Source of the DNA: CBFHWU01 sp965659665
Lineage (GTDB): Bacteria > Bacteroidota > Bacteroidia > Flavobacteriales > Flavobacteriaceae
DNA: 64,000 nucleotides
Assembly (NCBI GenBank): GCA_965659665.1
Contig: CBFHWU010000024.1
Location: 1-64,000, forward strand
Direction: 5' to 3'
Position numbers and translations under genes: made by a program. The notes beneath the pieces were generated by a model. The model saw only the letters and a list, made by a program, of their open reading frames with translations. It was not told the DNA's origin and made no database searches. Positions 25,462 to 34,352 of this stretch are shown here, piece after piece; the stretch's first letter is position 1; each line of letters starts with the position of its first letter.

Positions 25462-26961
25462 TTAAATTAATGTTTCTAAAAAGGTGGCTATTTTTCTGTC
25501 GTTCGACAAGCGAGGTGGTTTATTTTGTCCTCCAAACTTACCTAAACTTTTCATATAGCTATCAATTGCTCCCTTAGGTAGTTTTCGAACAACTAAAGAA
25601 CGTAATACTTTTCCAACTATTAAATCCTCGTAATATGAGTTTTGTTGACACATTGCCAAATCTAATTTTTTAGAAAACCTATCCATCTTTTCGGGGGCTT
25701 TTTCAAACTCAATCCACCACTCATGATAAGGAAGCCCTTTTTTGGGAGTTACTTGTGGAACCACCGTAAACTCTCTTACCTGGAAACTCATCTGATCAGC
25801 TACTATTTGAAGGGCTTCTTCTACTTCTTTACCAATAACGTGCTCTCCAAAAGCAGAAATAAAGTGTTTAATTCTTCCTGTAACAATGATTCGATAAGGG
25901 TCTGTACTCACAAACTCTACAGTGTCTCCAATATTATAAGCCCATAAGCCCGCATTCGTTGAAATAATTAGCACATAATTGATTCCTATTATTACCTTTT
26001 CAAGAGATATTCGTGTCGGATTTGGTTCAAAAAAAGAAGAAGATTCAATAAATTCATAGAAAATATCTGAATTGAGTTGTAAAAGCATTCCTTTCTCGCT
26101 TTGTTGGTCCTGATAAGCTAAGAACCCTTCTGAAGCGGGATATAATTCAATACTCGGAACCCTGCGTCCAACAAGGTTTTGAATCATATTTCGATAGGGT
26201 TCATAATTGACCCCACCATAAACAAAGAGAGAGAAATTGGGGAAAAGTTCTCCAACTGGTTTGTTTGATTTTTGAATTAATCGTTCGAAATACATCTTTA
26301 CCCATGGAGGTATTCCACTTATCAATCGCATGTCTTGGTGAATTGTTTCGTCGACAATTGCTTCCACTTTCGCTTCCCAATCAGCGATGTTATTTGTTTT
26401 CCATGACGGCAAACGGTTGTACCGTAAATAAAAAGGAACATAATGTGCAACGATTCCCGACAACCGACCTATGGCAATCCCTTTTTTAATGTTCAGTTTT
26501 GGACTGCCTTGTAAAAAAATCATTTTTCCACCAATAAAAGAAGCATCTCCTGATTGATTAATATAAAGCAATAATGCCTCTTTTGCCGAACGTATATGGT
26601 GAGGCATCGACGATTTTGTGATTGGAATAAATTTTGACCCAGATGTTGTTCCAGAAGTTTTTGAAAAATAGATCGGCTTCCTTGGCCATAAGACATTCGA
26701 CTCCCCCGATACTGTCCGATCTATGTAAGGTTTTAATCCCTCATAATCGCGAACGGGGACATACTTTACAAAGTCTGTGTAGTTTTTAATTTTATCGAAT
26801 GAATGGTCTGAGCCGAAAGAGGTTTTTTTAGCTTTTTTGATGAGTTTTTCAAAGACTTTATTTTGGGTTTCAATAGGACTGTTGGCCCATTGATTTACTT
26901 TTTTGAAAGTTCGCCTGGCAACATATTTTACAACTTGTGTTTTTAGTCCCATATTATTCAA
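25462..26961 (-). CDS. GH3 auxin-responsive promoter family protein (499 aa)
   Basis: A member of the adenylate-forming superfamily related to plant GH3 acyl-acid amido synthetases. Visible motifs are the phosphate-binding YFSKTSGTTSGSKFIPIT near residues 100-117, the middle region YPASEGFLAYQD near 275, and NIGDTVEFVSTDPYRIIVTGR near 345-365, equivalent to the ATP/AMP-binding GDxV..GR region. It would activate a carboxylic acid as an adenylate and join it to an amine or amino acid; the substrate in Bacteroidota is not known. Start and M23 peptidase stop overlap by eight bases, so the two are coupled. Confidence 0.88.
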   Translation of the reverse strand: MNNMGLKTQVVKYVARRTFKKVNQWANSPIETQNKVFEKLIKKAKKTSFGSDHSFDKIKNYTDFVKYVPVRDYEGLKPYIDRTVSGESNVLWPRKPIYFSKTSGTTSGSKFIPITKSSMPHHIRSAKEALLLYINQSGDASFIGGKMIFLQGSPKLNIKKGIAIGRLSGIVAHYVPFYLRYNRLPSWKTNNIADWEAKVEAIVDETIHQDMRLISGIPPWVKMYFERLIQKSNKPVGELFPNFSLFVYGGVNYEPYRNMIQNLVGRRVPSIELYPASEGFLAYQDQQSEKGMLLQLNSDIFYEFIESSSFFEPNPTRISLEKVIIGINYVLIISTNAGLWAYNIGDTVEFVSTDPYRIIVTGRIKHFISAFGEHVIGKEVEEALQIVADQMSFQVREFTVVPQVTPKKGLPYHEWWIEFEKAPEKMDRFSKKLDLAMCQQNSYYEDLIVGKVLRSLVVRKLPKGAIDSYMKSLGKFGGQNKPPRLSNDRKIATFLETLI

Positions 26962-27823
26962 AGTCTATAAATTCCGTCGGATTTACTGGGTAGCCATCAC
27001 TCCAAAGCTCGAAGTGCAAATGTGGCCCTGTTGAAAGAATTCCCGTGCTACCTACGGTTGCAATAACTCCTCCCGAAGAGACTTTATCTCCTTGCTTTAC
27101 TGAAATAGACTCATTATGTTTATAAACTGATGTTAAATTATATGGGTGATCAATTATCACGACATAACCTGTTTCGGTAGTCCAATCAGCAAAAATAACT
27201 GTTCCTGTAGCTACAGCCTTGACAGGGGTGTCTTTTGGTACCACGACATCAACAGCAAAATGTTCAATCCTTGCGTCATATCGTTGGGTCAACGTTCCTG
27301 TTACTGGAGGAAATAAAACGAAATTAACCTTAGTGCTTGCCGATTCTAATAGATTAAATTTATCCTCCCTTGCGACTTCAGCACGAAGAATTGAATCTTG
27401 AGTGTTTGTCGAAAAGTTAATTTCTGATAAGTCTAACCGAATAGAACGTTGCACACTGTCTGACTGAAAAGAACTAGGTTTCATATCTCCACTTAAAACT
27501 TGAGAGATAGAGCTAATAAAGCGCTGGTTTGTTAAAAGTTCTGCTTGTAAAGAGTCCAATCTGTACGTGTTTTCGATGGCTTGTCTTCGAAGTTCTGTTG
27601 AATCATACCCCGGAATATACTCTCTAAATGATGTAAATGAAATCACCATAATGGTTAACGTCATTAATAAAATTACCAAAAAACCTACCAGTAAAAACAC
27701 ATTCAGCCTGCTCAGTTTGTAGGAAAGTTGTTCTTCAAATGTATCCTCATTCAACACCACTAACCTATATTTTGATAATAAGCGGTTTTTGAAAGATTTC
27801 TTTTTTGAGTTGTTGGAAATCAT
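26954..27823 (-). CDS. M23 family metallopeptidase, membrane-anchored (289 aa)
   Basis: A likely peptidoglycan endopeptidase. One membrane segment (VFLLVGFLVILLMTLTIMVI) lies near residues 40-60, followed by a coiled segment with QAIENTYRLDSLQAEL. The C-terminal LytM domain begins with HFAVDVVVPKDTPVKA, where the first zinc ligand pattern HxxxD is seen, and has GPHLHFELW with the second HxH. Start at 27823 is preferred to the frame start at 27844 because a promoter lies between them. It leads an operon with the GH3-like gene and the conserved protein. It may cut stem peptides or, if inactive, activate an amidase. Confidence 0.88.
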   Translation of the reverse strand: MISNNSKKKSFKNRLLSKYRLVVLNEDTFEEQLSYKLSRLNVFLLVGFLVILLMTLTIMVISFTSFREYIPGYDSTELRRQAIENTYRLDSLQAELLTNQRFISSISQVLSGDMKPSSFQSDSVQRSIRLDLSEINFSTNTQDSILRAEVAREDKFNLLESASTKVNFVLFPPVTGTLTQRYDARIEHFAVDVVVPKDTPVKAVATGTVIFADWTTETGYVVIIDHPYNLTSVYKHNESISVKQGDKVSSGGVIATVGSTGILSTGPHLHFELWSDGYPVNPTEFIDFE

Positions 27824-27828
27824 ACCTA

Positions 27829-27860
27829 CAAATATAACCAACAAATACGACAGATTTCAA
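27829..27860 (-). promoter_or_regulatory. Promoter for the M23 peptidase operon
   Basis: On the minus strand a TTG (27858-27860) is followed after 21 bases by TATATTTG (27829-27836), matching the Bacteroidota TTG-N17-23-TAnnTTTG pattern. Only five bases separate it from the ATG at 27823, so the transcript would be leaderless or nearly so. Confidence 0.5.
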
Positions 27861-27881
27861 ATGAAGGAAAAATTATATGTG

Positions 27882-27911
27882 TTGAAATTCTTTAATTTCT
27901 TAGTACATTTG
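27882..27911 (+). promoter_or_regulatory. Promoter for tatA, full Bacteroidota consensus
   Basis: TTG at 27882-27884, a 19-base spacer and TACATTTG at 27904-27911 form an exact TTG-N19-TAnnTTTG promoter. The tatA ATG begins 16 bases further on. The divergent M23 promoter lies just to the left. Confidence 0.75.
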
Positions 27912-27927
27912 TGTATAATTTACGATT

Positions 27928-28101
27928 ATGAACCCTATTTTCCTTTTATACGCTTTTGGTCCCTGGCAGATTGTACTTGTTGTCGTTGTTATACTACTTC
28001 TTTTTGGGGGTCGAAAGATTCCTGAACTAATGCGGGGTCTAGGTAGCGGAATCAAAGAGTTTAAAGACGCTTCCAAAGAAGACAAGCCCAATAAAGAATA
28101 A
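27928..28101 (+). CDS. tatA: Twin-arginine translocase subunit TatA (57 aa)
   Basis: A very small protein reading [20 protein letters not shown] then [20 protein letters not shown] and [10 protein letters not shown]. It has the TatA/E layout: one N-terminal membrane helix, the FGGRKIPEL hinge and an amphipathic helix with the G-lysine-F pattern, then a charged tail. It would form the pore of the Tat pathway for folded proteins. The gene stands alone with its own promoter; TatC is not in the window. Its stop directly abuts the stop of the convergent lipoprotein gene. At 57 residues it is near the lower size limit, but nothing is missing. Confidence 0.93.
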   Translation: MNPIFLLYAFGPWQIVLVVVVILLLFGGRKIPELMRGLGSGIKEFKDASKEDKPNKE

Positions 28102-29067
28102 TTATACTTTAAGGCTCAATGATTTGATTATCGCTTCTATTTCGAAAATATAATCGCGTTTGTTCACAGAAGGTGCAAAAACAAATCCATCTAATACAAT
28201 CATACGTTTATTTTTGTCATCCATCAATAAGTAGTTGAGAAAAGGGCCTGCCATAAAATCGTTTTTTACTTCCCAAGTACCTCGCGTTTCTATACCTTTC
28301 ATTCCATTAATTTCTGTTGTATACCAATATGGCTCATATGCTTCCTCTGTTATCATATAGGTATTGGGTAAACGACCAGGTACAAAAGCCTTTCCGACTG
28401 AATCCCTTATGGTAATAATCCTTTGAAGGGGATCGGATTTATTCAATATCGTTTGCAAAGGTAATTCATAAACCAAAAGGTTTATATGTCCTTTTTGTAT
28501 TTCTCGTTGAAACCAAACAGTATTATCTTCTCTTTTCACCATTTGGTAAGCTGATGGCATTGAAAGCGTAATCCCTAATTGATCTTCTAATCCAGTTCTT
28601 TTAAACACTGACTTTCTAATTCGTCTTTGTCGTTCATTTATTTCATTTTGATTAATTTGTTTAATAAGGCTTTCTGATTGGGAAAGTAACATTTCTACAA
28701 GACCCTCCTTTGATTCTGAAGAAAACACCCCCATAATCTGTGGCGTAGCGTATGCATTTTGATCTGTTCTGATCACCGTTTGATTACTAATCCCCGCCCA
28801 TATAATGTTTCTGCTTGATCGAGCAAAACCTGAAAACACTTCAGGTGGAATTTGTTTTAAATCAAATCGTGGCTCTTGTTGCGGTAATCCCTCGGCTGGA
28901 AAAGCGAACACATCTCGAAGTACTCTGCCGGGGTCGCTTTCCCACAAAGCATCTGACATTACTACAGAAATTGTATTAATGTTTCCATTGGATGCAACCA
29001 CAAGTTTTTCTTTTTTGTTTTGACAACTTAAAACTAAAAAAGACAATAAAATAAGTGTATTCTTCAT
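28102..29067 (-). CDS. DUF4837-type lipoprotein (321 aa)
   Basis: The signal sequence MKNTLILLSFLVLSCQNKKE ends in a lipobox (LVLSC), so the protein is lipid-anchored. The body contains VVMSDALWESDPGRVLRDVF, then PRFDLKQIPPEVF, and near residue 249 YTTEINGMKGIETRGTWEV; I recognise this as the DUF4837 family of Bacteroidota. Function is unknown. It follows pgk by 22 bp on the same strand and is probably cotranscribed with it. Confidence 0.8.
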   Translation of the reverse strand: MKNTLILLSFLVLSCQNKKEKLVVASNGNINTISVVMSDALWESDPGRVLRDVFAFPAEGLPQQEPRFDLKQIPPEVFSGFARSSRNIIWAGISNQTVIRTDQNAYATPQIMGVFSSESKEGLVEMLLSQSESLIKQINQNEINERQRRIRKSVFKRTGLEDQLGITLSMPSAYQMVKREDNTVWFQREIQKGHINLLVYELPLQTILNKSDPLQRIITIRDSVGKAFVPGRLPNTYMITEEAYEPYWYTTEINGMKGIETRGTWEVKNDFMAGPFLNYLLMDDKNKRMIVLDGFVFAPSVNKRDYIFEIEAIIKSLSLKV

Positions 29068-29089
29068 GACGCAAGTCTATTAACAAAAA

Positions 29090-30277
29090 CTATTCCATAA
29101 TTGCTGCTATTCCAGGAAGCGTTTTTCCTTCCAGACTCTCAAGCATAGCTCCTCCGCCAGTTGAAACGTAACTCATCTCAGGTTCAAGGCCAAATTGTTT
29201 TGCTGCAGCTACTGAATCCCCTCCTCCAACTAAAGAAAAAGCTCCTTGCCGAGTGCTTGAAATGATAGAGGCTCCCAAGGCTTTTGTACCATTAGAGAAA
29301 TTTTCGAACTCGAAAACCCCTAAGGGTCCGTTCCAAAGAATTGTCTTTGACATGTTTACAATACGATCAAAATGTACTAAAGATTTTGGTCCTGCGTCCA
29401 TTCCTTCCCAACCGTTCGGTATAGCGTTTATAGGAAATACCTTTTGATTAGCCTTATTTGAAAAGCTATCTCCAGCAACCACATCAACGGGAATATGTAC
29501 TTGAACTCCTTTAGCCTTCGCCTGACCTAAAATTGATAAAGCCAATTCTTGTTTGTCGTCTTCACAAATAGAGTCTCCTATCTGTCCGCCTTGAGCTTTA
29601 ACAAACGTGAAAGACATTCCACCTCCAATGATAAGGTGATCAATCTTATCTAAAATGTTTTCTATTATGGTAATTTTAGAGGACACTTTTGCTCCCCCCA
29701 AAATGGCTAACACTGGCTTTTCTCCACTTCGCATTATTTTGTCAATGGCCTTAATTTCTTTTGATAATAATGATCCAAAACATTTTTTTTCTTTAAAAAA
29801 CTGCGCTACAACAGTTGTTGATGCGTGGGCCCTGTGTGCTGTACCAAATGCATCGTTAACATAGATGTCTCCATGTTGTGACAATGCTTCAGCAAATGAA
29901 ATGTCCCCAGCGGTTTCTTCTGTGTGAAATCGTAAATTTTCTAATAACAAAACTTCTCCTGGTTTTAAATTTGAGGATAGTTGTTCAGCTTGCACTCCAA
30001 TGGATGTTGAAGAGAATTTTATTTTTACCCCTAATGTTTTTTCAAGCTCTGGAACTAGGTGTAATAAAGATAAGGTCTGATCAACTCCTTTGGGACGTCC
30101 CAAATGTGACATTAATACACAGCTTCCTCCTTGGGCTAAAACACTTACAATTGTGGGTTTGGCCGCCAAGATTCGTGTATTGTCCGTTACTTCATGTTTT
30201 TCGTTTAACGGAACATTAAAATCCACGCGTATTAAAGCACGTTTGCGATCGAAAGAAAGTGACTCAAGTGTTGTCAT
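29090..30277 (-). CDS. pgk: Phosphoglycerate kinase (395 aa)
   Basis: The ATP-forming glycolytic enzyme. Signatures: RVDFNVPLNEKHEVTDNTRI near residues 17-36, SHLGRPKG near 59, LLENLRFHTEE near 110, the KPVLAILGGAKVSSKI stretch near 190, and GGGDSVAAAKQF near 350. Length and order are normal. A TACATTTG element lies 22 bases upstream of the ATG. The downstream lipoprotein gene is probably cotranscribed. Confidence 0.97.
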   Translation of the reverse strand: MTTLESLSFDRKRALIRVDFNVPLNEKHEVTDNTRILAAKPTIVSVLAQGGSCVLMSHLGRPKGVDQTLSLLHLVPELEKTLGVKIKFSSTSIGVQAEQLSSNLKPGEVLLLENLRFHTEETAGDISFAEALSQHGDIYVNDAFGTAHRAHASTTVVAQFFKEKKCFGSLLSKEIKAIDKIMRSGEKPVLAILGGAKVSSKITIIENILDKIDHLIIGGGMSFTFVKAQGGQIGDSICEDDKQELALSILGQAKAKGVQVHIPVDVVAGDSFSNKANQKVFPINAIPNGWEGMDAGPKSLVHFDRIVNMSKTILWNGPLGVFEFENFSNGTKALGASIISSTRQGAFSLVGGGDSVAAAKQFGLEPEMSYVSTGGGAMLESLEGKTLPGIAAIME

Positions 30278-30298
30278 AAGAAGTTGTTAATTTTTTGA

Positions 30299-30306
30299 CA
30301 AATGTA
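30299..30306 (-). promoter_or_regulatory. Possible -7 promoter element for pgk
   Basis: The minus strand reads TACATTTG, an exact TAnnTTTG match, with 21 bases between it and the ATG at 30277. No TTG lies at the right distance upstream, so only half the promoter is supported. Confidence 0.45.
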
Positions 30307-30375
30307 CATATTCTCCCTTTTATTAAAGACGTTTTACAAAAGCTTAACTACACCGTTCGTTTTGTATATTTGTTT

Positions 30376-31509
30376 ATGTTATTTTCTGAAGTACTTGGGC
30401 ATGATCACATAAAAAAAAACTTGTTGGTCACAACTCAAAAGGGACGAATTCCCCATGCTCAACTTTTTGTGGGGCCCGAGGGATGTGGCACGTTAGAGCT
30501 TGCTATAGCTTATGTCCAAGAAATACTTTGCACTTTCAGTAATGACCCAAAATCTTGTATGCTGAAAATCCGTAATCTTTCTCATCCTGATGTACATTTT
30601 ATATATCCTGTTGTGAACTCAGGTAAGGTTAAATCTAACTCGTCTTCTTCTGCATATATTAAAGAATGGAGGTCTTTTGTTAAAGAAAAACCCTTTGGTA
30701 CCCTATTTGCTTGGTATCAACACTTAGGCGTTGAAAATAAACAAGGATTAATCGGAGTAAAAGACGCTCAAGAGATTATCAGAAAAATCGCTTTGCGCGC
30801 CTATGAAGGTGGATGGAAGGCTGTTATTGTTTGGCAAGCGGACAAGCTTAATGATAAAGCATCAAACAAACTGTTGAAACTCGTAGAGGAACCGCCAGAC
30901 AAAACGGTTATTCTTTTGGTCACCGAAAATGAAGACCAAATCATTGACACTCTTAAATCAAGATGTCAAAAAATTCAACTTCACGCTTTAGCGTCTAAAA
31001 CCGTAGAAAAGGGCCTTATACGTTTTGGGTGTTCCGAGGTGAACGCTAAGAAAATTGCTGGCCAGGTAAATGGGAATTTTTTCAACGCTTTACAAATTAA
31101 TCAAGACAACGAAAAAAACGCTGTTTTTGAAAACTGGTTTGTCATTTGGGTTCGAACAGCCTTTAGGGCAAAAGGAAATAAAGGGGCTGTTTTGGAGCTC
31201 GTAGATTGGAGTAAAACCATTTCTGCAAGCGGTCGAGAAACTCAAAAAAAATTTATAGAATACGCCATAACCGTTTTTCGTCAAGCTTTGATGTTAAATT
31301 ATAATGTAAAAGATCTTGTTCATTTTACTCCAAGCTCTGATTTTGAATTAGAAAAGTTTGCTCCTTTTGTTCACGGAAATAATGTTGTATTGATTATTGA
31401 TGCGCTTGAGTCTGCTAGCTACCACATAGAACGTAATGGGTACGCTCAAGGGATATTTACAGACTTATCAATTCAGTTAACTCGTCTTATTCACAAAAAA
31501 AACATATAA
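30376..31509 (+). CDS. holB: DNA polymerase III subunit delta' (377 aa)
   Basis: Clamp-loader subunit of the replicative polymerase. The start at 30376 (MLFSEVLGHDHIKKNLLVTT) matches the family N-terminus; 27 more codons upstream do not. RIPHAQLFVGPEGCGTLELA replaces the Walker A region without a GKT, usual for delta'. KAVIVWQADKLNDKASNKLL near residue 150 and EEPPDKTVILLVTEN, then DTLKSRCQKIQL, are the expected AAA+ landmarks. A TATATTTG element (30365-30372) ends only three bases before the ATG. Confidence 0.92.
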   Translation: MLFSEVLGHDHIKKNLLVTTQKGRIPHAQLFVGPEGCGTLELAIAYVQEILCTFSNDPKSCMLKIRNLSHPDVHFIYPVVNSGKVKSNSSSSAYIKEWRSFVKEKPFGTLFAWYQHLGVENKQGLIGVKDAQEIIRKIALRAYEGGWKAVIVWQADKLNDKASNKLLKLVEEPPDKTVILLVTENEDQIIDTLKSRCQKIQLHALASKTVEKGLIRFGCSEVNAKKIAGQVNGNFFNALQINQDNEKNAVFENWFVIWVRTAFRAKGNKGAVLELVDWSKTISASGRETQKKFIEYAITVFRQALMLNYNVKDLVHFTPSSDFELEKFAPFVHGNNVVLIIDALESASYHIERNGYAQGIFTDLSIQLTRLIHKKNI

Positions 31510-31536
31510 GGATTTCTTATCTCTTTTTGTTTTTTT
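31506..31536 (+). terminator. Possible terminator after holB
   Basis: ATAAG-GATTT-CTTAT can form a five-base-pair stem, starting within the holB stop codon, and is followed by a T-rich run. The stem is short and AT-rich, so this is a weak call. Confidence 0.35.
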
Positions 31537-31634
31537 ATCAATGTCGCTTATTCTTTTGGGTTGATATAAGGCTTTTTAAAGCGTTTTTGTGCGTGTTACG
31601 ACTTACTCAAAAGCTATTGTTGTATAAGCGGTTT

Positions 31635-32453
31635 TTAAGGGCGTTTCTGGAGCAAATATATCAATGATGAGAAATTTTTTGTCTTTAGTGCTTTTATATT
31701 AGATAATAACCCCCTATATAAGGCTCTTGGCCAAGCAAAATGATGATGTTTGTATTTTTCAGAGAGCAAAGAAACATAAAAGGCATCGAGCCACATTGGT
31801 GTTTTGGATACAAAAGAAAAACCTTTTTCATCGGCTAACTGTTGGAGGGAAGGAGGTGAAAAATGCCATAAATGACGAGGAACATCCCAGCCCGCCCAAT
31901 ATTGGGCGTAATAATGCGCATCGTAAGACAAATAGTTAGGGAGCGCTAAAATCAAATGTCCTCCTGGCTTTAATGAAACATACGCTTTATCTAAAAACTC
32001 AAAAGGGTCTGACAAATGCTCTAGTACGTGCCAAAGACTAATCACGTCATATGCTTTGCTATTTTGCCAATGATCAATATAATTAACCTGTTGTTTTTCC
32101 CCTAACCGACGTGCTGACTGGTTAGGTTCAAAAGCCAACCCCGTGTAAGATTGAGGTGCTTGTTGAGGAAACAACCCTAAACCTGATCCATAATCTAAAA
32201 GCAATCCTTGTTTTGCACAATGCTTTTGGACAAACTTCCATTTACGTTGAATGGTATACTTCCTTGCATTGTTATAAATAAAGGACATAAATGTATGGGT
32301 GTCCAGCTGATGCGACAAATAGTTGGGATGATCATAGTATGGAGTCATTGTTTTGGGAGATGGGTGTGTTTGTAACAACCCTTTAACTTCTGTGTGAGGG
32401 ATAAGGTCGAAGTTCTGTTTAGAAACTAAAAAATCTTGACTATTTCTTTTCAT
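31635..32453 (-). CDS. Class I SAM-dependent methyltransferase (272 aa)
   Basis: A Methyltransf_23-like enzyme. Motif I is LLLDYGSGLGLFPQQ near residue 83, followed by ISLWHVLEHLSDPFEFL near 137 and GGHLILALPNYLSYDAHYY near 160. DVPRHLWHFSPPSLQQL near 191 is typical of enzymes of this group, some of which act on quinones, lipids or glycans. The ATG at 32453 is preferred; a GTG at 32474 lies inside the parS-like palindrome. It follows mnmG by about 27 bp and may be cotranscribed. Substrate unknown. Confidence 0.85.
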   Translation of the reverse strand: MKRNSQDFLVSKQNFDLIPHTEVKGLLQTHPSPKTMTPYYDHPNYLSHQLDTHTFMSFIYNNARKYTIQRKWKFVQKHCAKQGLLLDYGSGLGLFPQQAPQSYTGLAFEPNQSARRLGEKQQVNYIDHWQNSKAYDVISLWHVLEHLSDPFEFLDKAYVSLKPGGHLILALPNYLSYDAHYYAQYWAGWDVPRHLWHFSPPSLQQLADEKGFSFVSKTPMWLDAFYVSLLSEKYKHHHFAWPRALYRGLLSNIKALKTKNFSSLIYLLQKRP

Positions 32454-32467
32454 TCGTAATTTATAGC

Positions 32468-32481
32468 GTTCCACGTGGAAC
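32468..32481. promoter_or_regulatory. parS-like ParB-binding palindrome, copy 1
   Basis: GTTCCACGTGGAAC is a perfect 14-bp palindrome matching the core of the bacterial parS consensus (GTTNCACGTGNAAC). It lies between mnmG and the methyltransferase gene and touches the last base of the mnmG stop codon. A second identical copy lies at the other end of mnmG. Confidence 0.75.
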
Positions 32482-34352
32482 TATCGGCCCATAAAAACTA
32501 ATAACACACTGATATCACTAGGTGAAACTCCGCTAATTCGAGTGGCTTGGGCTAAGGTAACAGGCTGTATACTAGAAAGCTTCATACAGGCTTCCGTGGA
32601 CAAAGACTTCAACTGGGTATAGTCAAAATAAGGGGGGATTGAAATGCCTTCGAGTCGATTAAGCTTATCCGCTTGCGCTTTCTCTTTTTCGATGTATCCA
32701 GCATATTTAATTTGTATCTCTGTTTGTTCTAATACTTCTTTAGTGATGTGGTGCTCGGTTATAAAAGAGGAAACATTGTTTAATTCAAGAAAATCTTGAA
32801 TAGTAATCTTTGGTCGGGATAACACTTTAGCCATTTTCATGGATTGTTTCATTAGGGAAGATTGGTGTTTTTCTAGTATCGGGTTTCCCTCTTTAGGGGA
32901 TAAGCTTGTAGAGGTAAAGAAATGATAGAGTTTGTCTGAGTAATTCTTTTTTTGTTCCATCCGTTTGATTCTATCATTTGAAGCCAACCCAAGCGAGTGT
33001 GATAATGGTGTTAATCTAAAATCAGCATTATCCTGCCGTAAAAGTGTCCGATATTCCGCGCGTGAGGTAAACATCCGATAAGGTTCATCTGTACCTTTTG
33101 TGATTAGGTCATCTATTAGAACACCAATATAAGCTTCATTGCGTTTTAAAATAAAAGGGGATTGATCGGATATACTCAAATGAGCATTAATCCCTGCCAT
33201 TAATCCTTGAGCGGCGGCTTCTTCATAGCCAGTTGTACCATTAATTTGACCAGCAAAAAATAGGCCTTTTATTAATTTAGTCTCTAAATTATGTTTTAGT
33301 TGGGTGGGAGGAAAATAATCGTATTCTATGGCGTATCCAGGTCGAAAAAACTTTACCTGTTCAAACCCAGGAACTGCTTTTAATGCGGCATACTGAATGT
33401 CTTCTGGTAGGGAGGTAGAAAATCCATTTACATAATATTCGATAGTGTTCCAGCCTTCGGGCTCAACAAAAATTTGATGTCTTTCTTTGTCGGCAAAACG
33501 ATTGATTTTATCTTCTACAGACGGACAATAACGTGGTCCGACACTTTTTATGCTACCATTAAACATAGGGGAACGGTCAAATCCTTTACGCAGCAAATCA
33601 TGAACAACTGGATTGGTATATGTCATATGGCATGAACGCTGCGTCTGAAGAGGGTGAGTAGTGTCTAAATATGAGAACTTGGATGGGTCGTTATCCCCAG
33701 GCTGTTCCAACATTTTTTGGAAGTTCAAAGAACGTCCATCCACACGCGGTGGGGTTCCAGTTTTCATTCTACCTAATTCAAAACCGGACTCCACTAAACG
33801 CTCGGAGATACCAAATGAAGCACTTTCTCCTGCCCTTCCGCCTCCTAATTGTTTTTCGCCGATATGAATAAGGCCATTCAGAAAGGTACCACTTGTAAGT
33901 ATTACGGAGCGTGTATATATTTTTAGGCCTAACGATGTTTCTATACCGATAATCTGATCTTCTTCAATGATAAGATCTGTGATCATCTCTTGATAAAAAT
34001 CTAAATGACGTGTTTGTTCTAGTTTCTGTCGCCATGTTTCTGCAAAACGCATACGGTCCGATTGTACTCGAGGACTCCACATTGCAGGACCTTTTGACTT
34101 ATTGAGCATTTTGAATTGTATGGCACTTAAATCAGACACAATACCTGTATATCCTCCAAGGGCATCAATCTCTCGTATAATTTGGCCTTTCGCTATTCCA
34201 CCCATTGCTGGGTTACAGGACATTTGGGCGATGTTCTGTAAATTCATTGTTACTAATAAGGTTTTGCTCCCCAAGTTCGCGGCTGCAGCAGCGGCTTCAG
34301 AGCCGGCATGACCAGCACCAACTACAATGACATCGTATGAGTGATTAAACAT
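32481..34352 (-). CDS. mnmG: tRNA uridine-5-carboxymethylaminomethyl modification enzyme MnmG (623 aa)
   Basis: FAD-dependent enzyme that, with MnmE, modifies U34 of several tRNAs. The start at 34352 (MFNHSYDVIVVGAGHAGSEA) gives the family's usual length and places the FAD-binding GAGHAG at the N-terminus; the frame runs 33 codons further up but that part belongs to ybeY. MSCNPAMGGIAKGQIIREID and GTPPRVDGRSLNF are family signatures, as is GQINGTTGYEEAAAQG near residue 370. It overlaps ybeY by eight bases. Two parS-like sites flank it, in line with the frequent origin-proximal position of this gene. Confidence 0.97.
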   Translation of the reverse strand: MFNHSYDVIVVGAGHAGSEAAAAAANLGSKTLLVTMNLQNIAQMSCNPAMGGIAKGQIIREIDALGGYTGIVSDLSAIQFKMLNKSKGPAMWSPRVQSDRMRFAETWRQKLEQTRHLDFYQEMITDLIIEEDQIIGIETSLGLKIYTRSVILTSGTFLNGLIHIGEKQLGGGRAGESASFGISERLVESGFELGRMKTGTPPRVDGRSLNFQKMLEQPGDNDPSKFSYLDTTHPLQTQRSCHMTYTNPVVHDLLRKGFDRSPMFNGSIKSVGPRYCPSVEDKINRFADKERHQIFVEPEGWNTIEYYVNGFSTSLPEDIQYAALKAVPGFEQVKFFRPGYAIEYDYFPPTQLKHNLETKLIKGLFFAGQINGTTGYEEAAAQGLMAGINAHLSISDQSPFILKRNEAYIGVLIDDLITKGTDEPYRMFTSRAEYRTLLRQDNADFRLTPLSHSLGLASNDRIKRMEQKKNYSDKLYHFFTSTSLSPKEGNPILEKHQSSLMKQSMKMAKVLSRPKITIQDFLELNNVSSFITEHHITKEVLEQTEIQIKYAGYIEKEKAQADKLNRLEGISIPPYFDYTQLKSLSTEACMKLSSIQPVTLAQATRISGVSPSDISVLLVFMGR

